A stretch of DNA of 64,000 bases from Misgurnus anguillicaudatus (Eukaryota > Chordata > Actinopteri > Cypriniformes > Cobitidae). Shown here piece by piece: positions 11,431-22,844 of the stretch. A program made the translations under genes and the position numbers. The notes beneath the pieces were generated by a model. That model saw only the letters and a program-made list of their open reading frames with translations. It searched no databases and was not told where the DNA came from. The DNA is taken from positions 30,338,001 through 30,402,000 of the forward strand of contig NC_073354.2 in assembly GCF_027580225.2 (NCBI RefSeq). The letters are read 5' to 3'. Each line of letters opens with the position of its first letter. Position 1 is the first letter of the stretch.

Positions 11431-11574
11431 TATAATAATCATAATACAAAAGTTTTTATTTAAAGTTAGTGTTGGTTTAATCTGTGTTGGTTTATTTTAG
11501 GGCCGATCGGCTGAACTTTCCTCATTGTTTGGAAGTCCAGACACTTATCAGCGCGAGCAATTGAAAAGCACTAG

Positions 11575-11985
11575 CGCACATACTTGACCCCCTCGCCCCC
11601 TGGTCTTTTGTTATCACCCGAGACAGCACCGTTGAATCTGGAAGAGAATGTGACAACAGCAGGGTCAGATGCTCTTATCAGGAGGGACCATAGAGAGGGA
11701 CCATACGCAGACCCCATCAGCAACACGTCTGCCGATTCTTCGCACACCCAGCAGGGGAAAACCTGGGCTGAGAGCCTGAGGTTTGGTGGTCCAGGCCTGG
11801 AAAATACCTGTCATCAGAAGGGTTGTGATCAGCTGCAGGAATCTTGCAACGTTCGCACCAGAAGAAACACAGAGGGTGAGGTGTCCACGACAGCTCCCAG
11901 ACGCTCTGCCGCTGAATTTCCCACTGGCAGAAACCACACGGCCCCATGGAAGTCACCATTTAAACCTGAAATGATGGACAGATGA
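11575..11985 (+). other. Candidate exon or conserved element (136-codon open frame), product unknown
   Basis: An uninterrupted plus-strand frame runs from just after a TAG at 11572-11574 to a TGA at 11983-11985. The block is visibly GC-richer than its flanks and is followed by about 900 bases of AT-rich, 3'-UTR-like sequence. There is no ATG at its start, so if coding it would be a terminal exon; the pyrimidine-rich run ending in GAG near 11621 is a weak acceptor candidate. The predicted peptide is hydrophilic, rich in Thr, Ser and Arg, and I recognise no domain. It could equally be a chance frame in a GC-rich island. Confidence 0.25.
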
Positions 11986-13112
11986 AGTCCATAAAAGAGT
12001 TGCATAAAGTCATATTTATATACCGAATCACATTACACATCATCATGATTTGTGAAAATATTTACTTAAGATGCTTTGTTGTCGTGCAAGCTTCTTTATA
12101 TTGTGCACCTCAAGGCTTCAAATCATATAAATCAAGCTAAAGTATGATTTATTGAAAATAACTTTGGGTAAAGAAAAGTTTTGTATTTTAGTGATGTCTG
12201 CTTTACTTTTATGTGTACTGTATTTAAGTATTTATGTGCAAAATTTAAGTATTTACCCATTTTGTATAACTATATTGACTGTATACTGTCAGAATTAAAG
12301 GTACAAAAGCTGTCACTGGGCCATTACCCTTTCAAAAACTTCAAAAACGTTTGTACCGTTTATTCTTCGGACAGTGCTGAAAAGACTCTCATTCAAGGGA
12401 ATGCGGTGGCTGTGGTGTAAATACTGTGTGGGATTACTATTTGATTTTATGTATGTTTTATTCTTGTTCTTTTTATGATATAAATACTGTATGAGAGCTG
12501 ACAAATTGCTTGTGTACACATGTATTGTTTTGTATATACAGAAATCTGTGTTTTACTACTTTATCATTTCTGTTTTTTTTCCACATGCATTTTTGTTGCC
12601 TGCAAATATAAGTCACACGAGGCCAAGTGTTACAAGTCAATACCTCATGAAAGAAATACGAAAGCAAAAGATGAGGAATTACATTGAGCAAACTACATTA
12701 GCTTTACATATTGACTGTAATGTTATGACTGGAGCAGGTAATTGTTTGGCAACATTGGTAGTTTAAAGCCACATATATACACACTGAAGGTAAATATGAC
12801 TGATGTATATTTTTTGAGTGCTTTACCTTTTTAAATGCATATCTTGGGTCTTACTTTTCCTGTATTTACTATTAACAATACAATATAAAAAAAATTAAAT
12901 TATAAAATAATATCAGTTTTAATCTATTTCAGACGGTTTCAGTAACAACATAAACAAGTGGCTTTCGTGGTCAACACGTAACTTCCGGTAAACTCCGCTA
13001 AGAATAAATAACAACAAAGTACTTTAAACGTTTATTTATATAACAAGCAAAATAAACAACACGTAGATTACCTAGAAAACCAAAACATTTATTATTTTCG
13101 AGGAAAAAAATA
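11986..13112. other. AT-rich stretch, possibly 3'-UTR-like; no gene
   Basis: No transposon termini are clear. At about 12297-12365, GGTACAAAAGCTGTCACTGGG and CCCTTTCAAAAAC blocks resemble the element at 48297-48445, so a decayed repeat fragment is likely. The segment 12941-13112 shares a diffuse similarity (ACTTCCGGTAAACTCC, AAACCAAAACATTTATTATTTTC) with the flanks of the LTR retrotransposon at about 36230 and 43150. Confidence 0.35.
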
Positions 13113-13271
13113 CACTGAAAAAAAATTATTCATTCAATTATGAACACATTACAACAAAACTTTATTTTATTTTACTAATTGTTTTTGTTTAAATGTAGCT
13201 TAAATAAATTGATTACAACCACTTAACTTAAATTTTTTTTTAGTAAATTGAATTAATCATTTTTTAAGTGT
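13113..13271. mobile_element. CACTGAAAAAA-type MITE, copy 2
   Basis: Begins CACTGAAAAAAAATTATTCATTCAA and ends TTGAATTAATCATTTTTTAAGTG, inverted relative to each other, with the family core AAATGTAGCTTAAATAAATT in the middle. Non-coding. Confidence 0.8.
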
Positions 13272-13640
13272 AGTATTTGGTCAAGAGTTCAGTTTAGCAA
13301 CTAGTCAGACCATTAAAAAAACTGAAACTGGAAATAAAGTTCAAACCAGACGCATATCGCATCACCGCACGTGCGTCCGATGAAACGGGTCGCTAGTGAC
13401 CCAGGGTATGCACATACAGTAAATGATAACATTATTTTAATCCATAAATATTTCATATTTCAAAGATTTCTATTTTGTTATGATAACTAAAATGATTTGA
13501 CGGTGTTTTGACTATAGTGCCTGAAAGTGCATAATTCTAACATTTTATATTGTTTGTGTCTATTTGATGATAAACAAATGTGAAAACATAATAAAATATG
13601 CTTTATTTTATTACTTTGTAATCGTAGTAATCGTAAATAT

Positions 13641-14893
13641 CAGTGTTGGGGGTAACCACTGATCTATATAAATGACTGGATTGCGCATGACGTCACAACT
13701 GTGAAGCCACCGCGCCTACATGTTGGTATACCCAAACATTCTATTAAATCAATGGACGCGATCAGATTTTAATGATAAAACATCACTTTACTAGTCTTCG
13801 TTTTTATATCTGAAGTTACCCTGTACATTATTACAACACAAACGTCCTAAGCATGTACATAGTTATTTACTGAAAGTTGTACATTTTAGTTTTTAATCAG
13901 TTATTATACATTCATCTTCATTACAGTATCAGAGATCAGCAGACAGACCGCAGCATATTTAGTATTAATGACAAACGTGCTCATTCTGAAATCTAAATAA
14001 ATAATCATACTTTGTACCGTATGTGCATGTAATAATTTGCTGGTTTTATGTTATCTAAACTTACAAGTTACCTCAACTTATTTAGAGAAATAACGCTGAC
14101 CGTCTAGCTGAATGTCAAAAAAAAACCTTTATTTATATCGTGTCATTAACAGAACGCAGCAGACACACTCACCTTAACGTTTTTTTATAAATCCATTTTC
14201 CTGCCCGATTAAAGCATAAACATTGAAAATAACACCAGAATTAACAGTCAATTTACGTACACATATCCTAAAAATATTCTTGCGTGACTGATACGCTGTA
14301 AAGCGGGTGAATTTAAAACATGATTTTGAATGGAAGTCAATGACGCCGTCTGCCGGTTGGGTATACCAAGATGGCAGCTCGAACTCTGCGCTGGCTTCAC
14401 CTCACGCTGTTACGTTAAGCGTTCTATGCGCAATCCAGTCATTTATATAGATCAGTGAGGGTAACGCATTACAAGTAACGTGCATTACGTAATATTACTT
14501 TTATAAAGTAACGAGTAAAGAAACGCATTACTTTATAAATGTACACATTAATATTTTAGTTACTTTTTTAAAAAAGTAATGCGAGTTACTTTTCAGTTTA
14601 ATTAAACTGAACATATACATTAATGTAGAATTATGCACTCTGTGAGCCTGAGCGGGAACAGTTTGAGTCAGAAACGGAGATGGCAGGTCAGAGCTTGACA
14701 TTTTTGCGATCATAAAAAACACCTGCAAGGCCTGAAAGAGATCAGGCCTCAGCCAAGTAAGAAAAAGTAATTTAAAAGTAACGTAAGCATTACTTTCCAT
14801 GAAAAGTAACTAAGTAATGCAATTAGTTACTTTTTTGGGGAGTAACTTAATATTGTAATGCATTACTTTTAAAAGTAACTTTCCCCAACACTG
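13641..14893. mobile_element. hAT-type element CAGTGTTGGGG, interrupted by another hAT
   Basis: Left end CAGTGTTGGGG at 13641 and right end CCCCAACACTG at 14893 are inverted repeats. The right part is full of AAAGTAACTTTT- and GCATTAC-type motifs typical of a very common teleost non-autonomous hAT. Possible degenerate target duplications are GTAAATAT and GTTAATAC (6 of 8 match). The element is split at 13656 by the 801-bp insertion described next. Confidence 0.85.
13657..14457. mobile_element. Inner hAT-type element CACTGATCTATATAAATGACTGG
   Basis: Its terminal inverted repeats are at least 30 bp: CACTGATCTATATAAATGAC at the left and GTCATTTATATAGATCAGTG at the right. It is flanked by GGGGTAAC (13649-13656) and AGGGTAAC (14458-14465), an 8-bp target duplication with one mismatch. 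Both flanks belong to the outer element, so this insertion is the later event. There is no transposase. Confidence 0.9.
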
Positions 14894-15071
14894 GTTAATA
14901 CACTATTGTAAAAGTTTTAAAGTAATATGGCAGTTAAGAGATTCAACTGTCTTAAGGGCTGCTCACACTAGACTTGTGAATGAGCATGTGAACATTTTTC
15001 GGACGTTACTGCAAATATAGAGAGAAAAGTCACTGTGACGTACCGGTTTTCTACGGATAACACATCTCGAT

Positions 15072-15187
<116 letters not shown>

Positions 15188-15193
15188 ATTATA

Positions 15194-15688
15194 TTTAAAG
15201 GAATAGTCTACTCATTTTCAATATTAAAATATTTTATTACCTTAACTAAGAATTGTTGATACATCCCTCTATCATCTGTGTGCGTGCACGTAGGCGCAGT
15301 AACACCCTCCCTCTCCCATTATGAGAGTGAGAAGGGGAGCGGACTTTTCAGGCGAGTCGAAGTACTCCCAAAAGTGCTATTACGCCATAAAATATAGTTC
15401 CTCTTTTAAATCCGCTTAGAAAAGCGCTACGTTTTATTTTGTACCACCAAACTTGCTCGTATAACTACTCGTCTTAAATAGGAAAAACGTTGATGTGTTT
15501 GGTCACTTCTGGCTTTGTCTCTGATTGGTGGCATTGAGTGAATGGGGCTAGGCTGGATGCTGTCGAGGTGTTGCGGCGCGCTCCAGCGCTTGCGTGCGCG
15601 CGCTCAGATGATGGAGGGATGTGTTAACGGTTCTTAGTTGAGGTAGTGACATAGTTTGATGTTGAAAATGAGTAGACTATTCCTTTAA
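15194..15688. mobile_element. TTTAAAGGAATAGTCTACTC MITE
   Basis: Left end TTTAAAGGAATAGTCTACTCATTTTCAA pairs with right end TTGAAAATGAGTAGACTATTCCTTTAA. Further matching arms include CATCCCTCTATCATCTG and CAGATGATGGAGGGATG. The central core (CGCCATAAAATATAGTTC, TGAATGGGGCTAGGCT) is shared with the families at 22845-24653 and 30764-32284, suggesting recombination between families. Confidence 0.85.
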
Positions 15689-16179
15689 GTGTTTTAATTT
15701 GCAAAATTTTTTATATTGTATATCGTACCTATTATATAATTTCCCTCTCTAGAATCAGCTATGTCTGTCTCTCTCTCAAGATTTTTTCCCTCCTACTTTT
15801 CCCTGCCTGACTAAAAAAAAAAGCCAGGAGTATTTTTCTCCTAGGGTTTTTTTCAACCCCTGGGGAGTCGGCTGACATTGGCTTAATTAAGCACCCTCTT
15901 CTACGCGTTACATTATTACTACGCTCGCTAGTACAGTTTAATCTTAGTCGCTGTATTTTGCTGTTTATGTTGTCCATTGATTTTTCTGTGTTTTCTCTTG
16001 CATCTATTAATGTAAATCTGCGTTGAAACAATTAAACAATTGTGAAAAGCATTATATTAATAAAATTGAATTTAATTGAATTGTGACCGCCCCATTAGGG
16101 TCGCTAAACACCAGAATATGTAAATAATAATTGGCAAAAACACATGCATTTAAGGGTTAAATCACTATCTACACATAGA
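15689..16179. other. Unique stretch, no gene
   Basis: Contains a 90-codon minus-strand open frame (15759-16031) of low-complexity basic sequence with no recognisable domain. I see no repeat termini or RNA gene. Confidence 0.35.
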
Positions 16180-16367
16180 CAGGGCTTATCAAAGTCCCAA
16201 ACTAAAATGCATGTTTGAGCTGCCTTAAAAACAGCTTGATCATATCTTAACATATATAAGTGAAATTGGTTTGTATCAAGATGCAGGTATTGTTTTTTGT
16301 AAGATATGTTTGTAAAAACTACTACTAAGGCCTAGTCCTGGATTAATCTAAACCCTGTCAGGGAAAC
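16180..16367 (-). mobile_element. GTTTCCCGGACAGGGTTTAG MITE, copy 1 (reverse)
   Basis: On the minus strand it begins GTTTCCCTGACAGGGTTTAGATTAATCCAGGACTAGGCC and ends with AAGCCCTG. It is the reverse-oriented relative of 34973-35197. Non-coding. Confidence 0.78.
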
Positions 16368-17320
16368 AGCGCCATATTTACAAGTGACAAGTGCAACACA
16401 CATTTAATCAAATTTGTATTAAATTGTGCACAGAACCAAACCGAACAAGACTGTATCACTCCATTGTATTCAGGTAACCCATACACTACAGTTCAAAGAG
16501 GGCACGTTTAAAACACTATGCCATACCAGCTTTACTCTACTAGAGGTTGAGCTCTGGTCAGAGATCAGAGACTTCCTGACTTCCACAGAGGGTCAGTAAG
16601 AGTAACTAGCAAGCGCTGACAGGCAGCTGGCAAAGACAACCCTGGGAAAACATTGCCATGCTGAGGAGTCAACGGCTTAACAGAAGCATACCAGCTTCAA
16701 ATAAACAATATGGGAAATATATTAAATAAAACACTCATGCTTATAACAGAACATCTGATGACTATTTTCATTCATTTTTGTATTCCATTCCTCAACATAA
16801 TTGTGGTGGCGACGGTGAGTTTTTTCCTTTGAAATGCTTGAGGAAAGTTTGGGGAATCCCTACAACCATCGACACTTCTTTGTGAATTTGGAAATAAACA
16901 ACAGAGATTCAAGATGAGAAGAGGAAGCAAACTCTTGACACCCTCTCTCTGTCCAAGCAGGTTTTATCTCATCTGAATCATAATTGTTTACATTAGATTA
17001 TAATAAATGCTTCCACACTTTTGAGCACTCGCATCCCGACCGACAGTCCAATGCATCCTGTTACACTCCAATATTCTTCTTGTCAACAATTTTCCCTTAA
17101 CATCTTCTGCAAGGCACAGCTAAATAAAGCACGCGACGGGCAGATCTGCTCAACCCCTCGAAATCCTCAAAGAAATTACTGTGATAATTCAATTGTGATG
17201 TTTTTTACGTAGCAGGTGCAGTTTAGATGAGTTGTAAATTAAGGGCTATAAAATGGAGTTTCTGTGTCCAATCCCTAACCTTATGCATTGGGAAGATGCT
17301 TTCACCCAAAGTGTATTAAA
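16368..17320. other. Unique stretch, no gene identified
   Basis: Includes a non-repetitive, moderately GC-rich part at about 16490-16690. A short frame at 17021-17212 has no support. Nothing structured seen. Confidence 0.35.
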
Positions 17321-17535
17321 GCTCCTGTATAGCTCAGTGGTAGCCCATTGTTTTATCAGTGAAAAACACACATACTGGCAAAACAAAAAATAATGCACTG
17401 TAAGTTACTTTGGATATAAGCATCTTCCATAGGCGTAAATAAAAGCTGTACATTTTAGCACTGTGTGTGTTCCCTGGGAATCGAACCTGTAATCTTTTGC
17501 AATGCTCTACCAACTGAGCTACAGGATGCCTTTAC
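17321..17535. repeat. Two facing remnants of a tRNA-derived SINE
   Basis: At 17323-17442, CTCCTGTATAGCTCAGTGGTAG (tRNA box A region) is followed by the SINE tail AATGCACTGTAAGTTACTTTGGATATAAGCATCT. At 17455-17531, the minus strand shows CCTGTAGCTCAGTTGGTAGAGCATTGC and a GGTTCGATTCCCAGGGAACAC box B region. The two halves point at each other, consistent with one SINE inserted in or recombined with another. Neither is a functional tRNA gene. Confidence 0.7.
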
Positions 17536-18104
17536 TAATTAACAAGACACTGAAATAATGTTTGCCGACATGCATTAGTAACAAGCACAAAACTCTGCAA
17601 AACGCCCCTATATGAGAGTGTAACAGTGCTTTGTGGCCCTGTGTGGTGGTCCAAAAGATAAAGGGGGGCAAATGTGGCTCTGAAGTTATAAGTGTATGGG
17701 GTGTCTGACCAGCACCGTTTGATCTGGCTCACCATGGTTGCCGCACGCCTGTGAAGATTTTTTTGTGTGATGGCAGCTGGAGACTCGGTTGGCCCCTCTC
17801 TCACACAGAAATCTGTACGGCTCTTTTCTGACTGAGGAAACAACGTTTACGAGGGTCTTGACCCGGGGTTCGAAAAACGCTGTTTGAATGATTTGGCAGA
17901 TAATGAGCATAGATCTTCTAAGGAGAGTCTTCCCAAAGCAGTTGTCGGTGCTGCAGTCTGAGGCAAGCACATAAAACACAAAAGCACAGTAAAGAACATT
18001 AGTCACACAGAGTAACACAAATCTGAATAGGAACTTTGCAATCACCTATGATGGTATTGGGTTAAGCTAATTATAATTAAAGGTATATTATATTCCACTT
18101 TCAT
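17536..18104. other. Unique stretch with overlapping open frames, no gene supported
   Basis: Minus-strand frames of 102 and 119 codons overlap here in different phases; neither has a recognisable domain. The segment is moderately GC-rich and might be a conserved non-coding element. Confidence 0.3.
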
Positions 18105-18830
18105 GAAAAAACGGATAGTTTACTAACCCCCATGTCATCCAAGATGTTTATCTCTTTCTTTGTGCAGTCGAGAAGAAATTAAAGGAACAGTATGTAAGAA
18201 ATGCATATCAATTAATAATAAAATGGCCCTGATATGTCACTAGACATTAAGAAATCATTTCATTTCAAATACTTATATCACTGACACAGTGGTCCGGCCA
18301 GGATATTGTCATGTTGTGTATTGGCCACCAGTTGTGTGATTGCAGTACCAGTTTTAGCCACAAGTTTCGTGATTGCAGTACCAGCTTTGGCCACAATCCT
18401 ACATACTGTTCCTTTAATGTTTTTTAAGGAAAACATTCCAGGATTTTTCTCAATTAAATAGACTTTATTGGACTTCAGCAGTTCACAGTTTTAATGCAGT
18501 TTATTAAAATAAAAAATAAAAAATATGTACTTTTAAACCACAACTTTTCGTCATGCACTAACCGTGTGATGCGCCAGCGTGACCGACCTTACATATTAAG
18601 TAATCACGTCGAAAGCTCACGCATGACGTATGCAAAACTCCATTGTTTACAAGTGTGAAGAAAGTGAACCGTTCCGATGTTGTTGTATGTGGAATGATAC
18701 TAATTAATTTCAGTTTACTGTTTAAAATGGCCACAAGTGTGACCTTTCGATGTCATTATGCAATACGTAAGGTCGCGCTGGCGCGTAACACGGCTAGTGA
18801 AAGACTTTTCTAATCTTTTTTTTTAAAGAT
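18105..18830. mobile_element. TTAAAGGATTAGT-family foldback element, decayed copy, with nested MITE
   Basis: Blocks CATGTCATCCAAGATGTTTAT, CAGTCGAGAAGAAATT, AACATTCCAGGATTTTTCTC and the central GTATGCAAAACTCC/ATTGTTTACAAGTGTG motifs align with the element at 1052-1926. Termini are degraded, so the boundaries are approximate. It is interrupted by the element at 18179-18417. Confidence 0.75.
18179..18417. mobile_element. TTAAAGGAACAGTATGTA MITE, copy 2, nested
   Basis: Ends TTAAAGGAACAGTATGTAAG and CTACATACTGTTCCTTTAA match the copy at 5996-6281. The host element reads AGAAGAAATT-ATGTTTTTT in its other copies, so the insertion point within that host is clear, with TTAA on both sides. Confidence 0.9.
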
Positions 18831-18984
18831 TTTTCTAATCTAAGTATTTTAACTTACCATTTTAAATCTTGTAACAAGTTGAAATTTTGATGGAAACGTC
18901 TACCAAAAATGCATGAACATCAATGTGAATTTATATTCATAAAATGTATTTTTTCCTTCTGTTAGAATTTTTAAGATGTTAAAA

Positions 18985-19443
18985 ACATGGCTGCAGGAGG
19001 CGCAATGATATTATGCAGCAGCCGAAATAGTCCCCTTAGTAACTTTCAATAGCAAGGGATTATTTTTGGCTGCTGCGTAATATCATTGCACCAGCTGTAG
19101 CCATGTTACGGCATTAAAGTCCTTGAATATCACGCCAAAATAAGTGTATAGTTTCTAACCATATCTGCCTAGAAAATCGAAACTTTTAATTTTCTGTTGG
19201 TCTTAGTACACGATGCAACTACAGAAGAATCAAGTTTAAAATAGGAAAAATATCCAAACTCTTTGGTTATTTTTAGTGTGATGCTAATGGTCTAATCAGA
19301 TTCAATGGATTATGCTAAGCTATGCTTAAAGTGGTAGCGCCAGACTCGGAGATCAGCTGAATGGATTCCAAAACAGTAAAAATCAAACTCTAGGGGAGCT
19401 GGAAAATAAGTATATTTTCAAAAAAAGTGGAGTGTCCCTTTAA
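18985..19443. mobile_element. TTAAAGGGACACTCC-family element with internal hairpin, copy 1
   Basis: The right end AAAAAAAGTGGAGTGTCCCTTTAA matches, in reverse, the start of 45148-46049. Shared internal blocks include ATATCTGCCTAGAAAATCG, TAGTACACGATGCAACTACAG and GGATTATGCTAAGCTATGCT. An inner hairpin (GGCGCAATGATATTATGCAGCAGCC at 18999 against GGCTGCTGCGTAATATCATTGC at 19068) forms the left part. Confidence 0.75.
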
Positions 19444-19819
19444 AAAAAATTTATGTAAGCAAAAAGGAACAAGAGGCTGTGCTATATCATAGAATAAATC
19501 CCAGATGAAGGGCGTTTGAAGGTCCTGCAACCCCTTCAGTCGTGAGTCGTGACTTATTCCTAATGATACAACACTAGCTTTGAGTAAATTATTTCTTTTA
19601 TAAAACTCCATACAAATATTAAAAAGGGACAGTAAGTAAGATTTTCCCCATATAGTGGTGTATTTTGCATTCAAACGAATAGTGCGCTCTAGCGCCTCGC
19701 TTTTCCAAATGCCTGTTGCAACTACGATAGCTGTTATGTACTCACTGATCTCCTTGTCCGTTTCAGCTGGTTCACGTGTAACAAAACGTGTTGTGGAAAC
19801 ACTTTGCGGTAGGCTAGTC

Positions 19820-20147
19820 AGGGTGGCCATTCGTGCCAGTTCCACCGGACACGTCCCGAACATGTTTTCGGGTTCGTTCTCCGGAAGTCGCGTTGGTCGA
19901 CCGCATACGTCATCAAGGTTTAATATTTTGGGTTTCATTTCAGAAAAGCAACCGTTACATTTCAGGGTAAGAATGAAACTACAATGATTGTATGTCTTAA
20001 AAGAAATAAATCTTAATTTTCTAACGTATTTTAACTGAAATGGGAGAACCTCGATGAGGTATGCGGTCGAGCAACGCGACTTCCGGAAGACGAACCCGAA
20101 AACATGTTCGGGAAGTGTCCGGCGGAACTGGCACGAATGGCCACCCT
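19820..20147. repeat. Inverted repeat with arms of about 99 bp and a 130-bp spacer
   Basis: The arm 19820-19918 (AGGGTGGCCATTCGTGCCAG ... CGCATACGTCATCAAGG) pairs with 20049-20147 (CCTCGATGAGGTATGCGG ... CTGGCACGAATGGCCACCCT) with only a few mismatches. The arms are GC-richer than the surrounding DNA. It lies to the right of a GGGACAGTAAGTAAGATTTT end at 19625, so it may be the body of another MITE. Two open frames of 182 and 86 codons across it are mirror images of each other and are artefacts of the repeat. Confidence 0.88.
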
Positions 20148-20505
20148 AAGTGCTTTTTGTCCCTCTCTGCTATTATAGTTTATCAGTATGGCAAAACAAC
20201 ATGGAAGCCTTCTTGGACTTACCCGTTCAATGTAAATAAAGAGAAGAAATTCTAAGCTTACAAAGAAAGTCAGATTATTGGCATAGGTCATTTGACACCA
20301 ATGAGGACATATTTATGAATAAAGACATTCATTTTGACTAATAAAATACTTTAAAATTACACTTCAATGCATTAAATATCAATGCAACTCCCCTGAAGTA
20401 AAATCACTAAAAGTCATCCTACCGCTGGAAAAAAAAATAGTCCCTGACCTACTGTGAACAGCAACAGAATGCATCACATCATGTTTCATAATCTCTTATG
20501 GCCAA

Positions 20506-21674
20506 GGGCGTAGGTTTGATTCTGGCATTGGTGGGGACATAAATAAAATGGTCGCATTGCAAAAACTGTTTATCACCGTTTACTTGACATAAACAACAGA
20601 CTCAGTATGCACTTTACTCAGTGAGAAAGTCACATTGTAACATATATGAATCCATATTTACTTTATAACAATGAAGAATATGCAATTAATATTTATTTCT
20701 TAATTTAATTTTGCCAAAAAAATCCCAGTGTTGAAGTTGGTATATATATCATGCTGTTTCCTGAACAACGTTTATTAACGTTTCTGTAGTTCACATTAAA
20801 TCTTCTTTTCATTAACAGACAGTTAATCAGTGTGAAAAAAAATAGTTTTAAGTTTAAAATGCAACCTTACATTATTTCTACATCTGTGCAAGTAATGACC
20901 ACAGTGCAGTAATGTAAAGTATTCAGCAATCATGACATGAATTCATGTTTTTACCATGTTGAGGTTATTTTCTTTCATGGATTAGGGACCCCCTAAATAA
21001 CCTTGCTACCCCATTTATAAAAGGTTGACAAAAGTTTGCAACTCCTCAGGTTAACATGGGATTGTCGTGTATTGGTGAAAACACTGTCCTTGAATCATTA
21101 TGTGACACAACTTGTTCCGTATTTTGTGCATGAAACAGTTACAGTGGGTATAATAATACTTTCTTCCTCACTTACCTGTAGCCCGAATAATCACGCGCGT
21201 CTTGTTGAGTGAACTTTGGCGCGTTGTAAGTGAAACCATCCTATCACACGTAGCGAGTAAAGACAAGCCCATCAAGTGATGTGCGTTAGAGAGGCGGGAC
21301 TCAAGAAATGCTAATCCAATCATATTAGCAATGTGAGTAAAGAGGCGGGACTAAAGAATTGCAAAGCCAATCATATTAGCGATGTGAGCTACGGAGGCGG
21401 GCATAGCAGAGAACGAAAGCTGTTAACCGTTTGTGTACCACATAGAGCGTAATTTTTACAGAACGGGATTGCAAAAGATTTCTAATCTCATTTAAATGAT
21501 TCCTGAAAAAAATATAATAAGTAAAAAATAGAAAACACAAGAATAAGACGGACATCAGTGGTTATATATAAATACAGATTAATTGTTTGGTCGAAATTAT
21601 TGCTAGGGACAATTCAGTCTTCCCTGAATATTGCCAGGGACATGTCCCTAGCGTCCCACCCTAAATCTACGCCC
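20506..21674. mobile_element. GGGCGTAGGTTTG element, about 1.17 kb, non-autonomous
   Basis: Left end GGGCGTAGGTTTGATTCTGG, then GGTGGGGAC, pairs with right end GTCCC-AGCGTCCCACC-TAAATCTACGCCC. No transposase frame exists. A three-copy minisatellite of about 60 bp (next entry) lies inside. Confidence 0.8.
21275..21412. repeat. Short minisatellite, three units of about 60 bp
   Basis: The unit GAGGCGGGACT-AAGAA-TGC-AA-CCAATCATATTAGC-ATGTGAG repeats with AGAGGCGGGACT at about 21290 and 21341 and GGAGGCGGGCAT at about 21394. Located inside the 20506-21674 element. Confidence 0.78.
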
Positions 21675-22844
21675 ATGCTTATGGCAGCAGGTATATGGTA
21701 AGATGGGTCAGCTGAAGCGATAGGGATCGAGCGCCTGCCGCTGTGGTGGCCGGTGGTGGTGTAAGGAGTGAGGTAGAGGGGGGTTATCATCTCTCTGTTG
21801 GGAAAATAACAGCCCCAAGGTAGAGCGCGGGAAACAGGAAGGGTGTGACAGGATCCGAGCGCAGCTGCTGCACTGCTGAGCAGACTTTGATGTGCGGGCA
21901 CGCCGCACTCTGTGCCACCAGATAAACACTGTGGGAGCGCGGAGTTGTTTGTGTTACGCATAGCTCCGTAATGACATGAAGCCTGTGAGAAAGTCAGCTG
22001 CCGCCGACAGACCCGCCGGATGCGCGTGCGCAAACTGCTGTCCCTAAGCTAATTGACAAGTGACGCTGGCAAGTCATGAATGAGGCCACTTTATATGTAA
22101 GTTAGCATAATAAATAATATATTAACAAGACGGTACCATTCTATATGAATGGTGTAAATACAACTTACGTTTTAAGTTTTATTCGTCACATAGACAACCA
22201 TACATGTTATGACTTGGTATAACTTCTCCACATAGTTTTTAATAAGCAGTTACAGATTAGGAATAATAGGGAAAAAAAAGAATTTTGAAGCTTAAATGCA
22301 ATCTCCAGAAATAAAAAGCAAACCTTTAGGCCAGGGGTCTAAAAAGTACCACAAGAACAATTCGAGAAATCATGCGGAGTCGTCTGATTTCAAATCGCTC
22401 TGGTGATACTCTGATGTCATCGGCCTGTGGGTTCTTGCAGCACTGCATGAAGTCGAACACAGCTTTTGTAAGTAAACGGTTGTTGTCATGACAGATCTAT
22501 TTCTGAATCAGCCGCTATAAAAATAATCTGTCTGCGGGTGCGGGCCAGATATTATTACTGACGGGCCAGTTTTGGCTATCTGTATTCCTCTTTAAGATTT
22601 TCATGCATGATGGCGTTTAACGTCTCTTGCAATGTGCGTCTGTAGTCCCATGTAAGAAGAAAGCTTTAACAAATTATTGGTGTACTGGTGCATTTATGCC
22701 GTAGAATAAATTGTGAAGATATCTTGAACTTCTGTATAGACCTTATTTTAAGCATTTAACCAAAAATCCATTTAAAAAACTGTTACTGTTTGGACAAGGG
22801 AACCAAAAATGCTATATACTAACTTGTTAATCCTAACAATTTTC
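21675..22844. other. Unique stretch, GC-richer at 21690-22030; no gene
   Basis: A 139-codon minus-strand open frame (21614-22033) starts at a TTG and extends into the neighbouring transposon end, so it is unlikely to be real. The rest is AT-rich with no structure noticed. Confidence 0.35.

Noticed and set aside
17321..17535. Functional tRNA genes
   Set aside because: Box A- and box B-like parts are separated, no cloverleaf can be formed, and both are attached to SINE tails.
19390..19938. 182-codon minus-strand open frame
   Set aside because: It spans the end of one MITE, unique sequence and one arm of a hairpin; a mirror-image frame exists in the other arm (20031-20291). It is a repeat artefact.
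21614..22033. 139-codon minus-strand frame in a GC-rich block
   Set aside because: Begins at TTG, overlaps the terminal repeat of the 20506-21674 element and has no recognisable motif.
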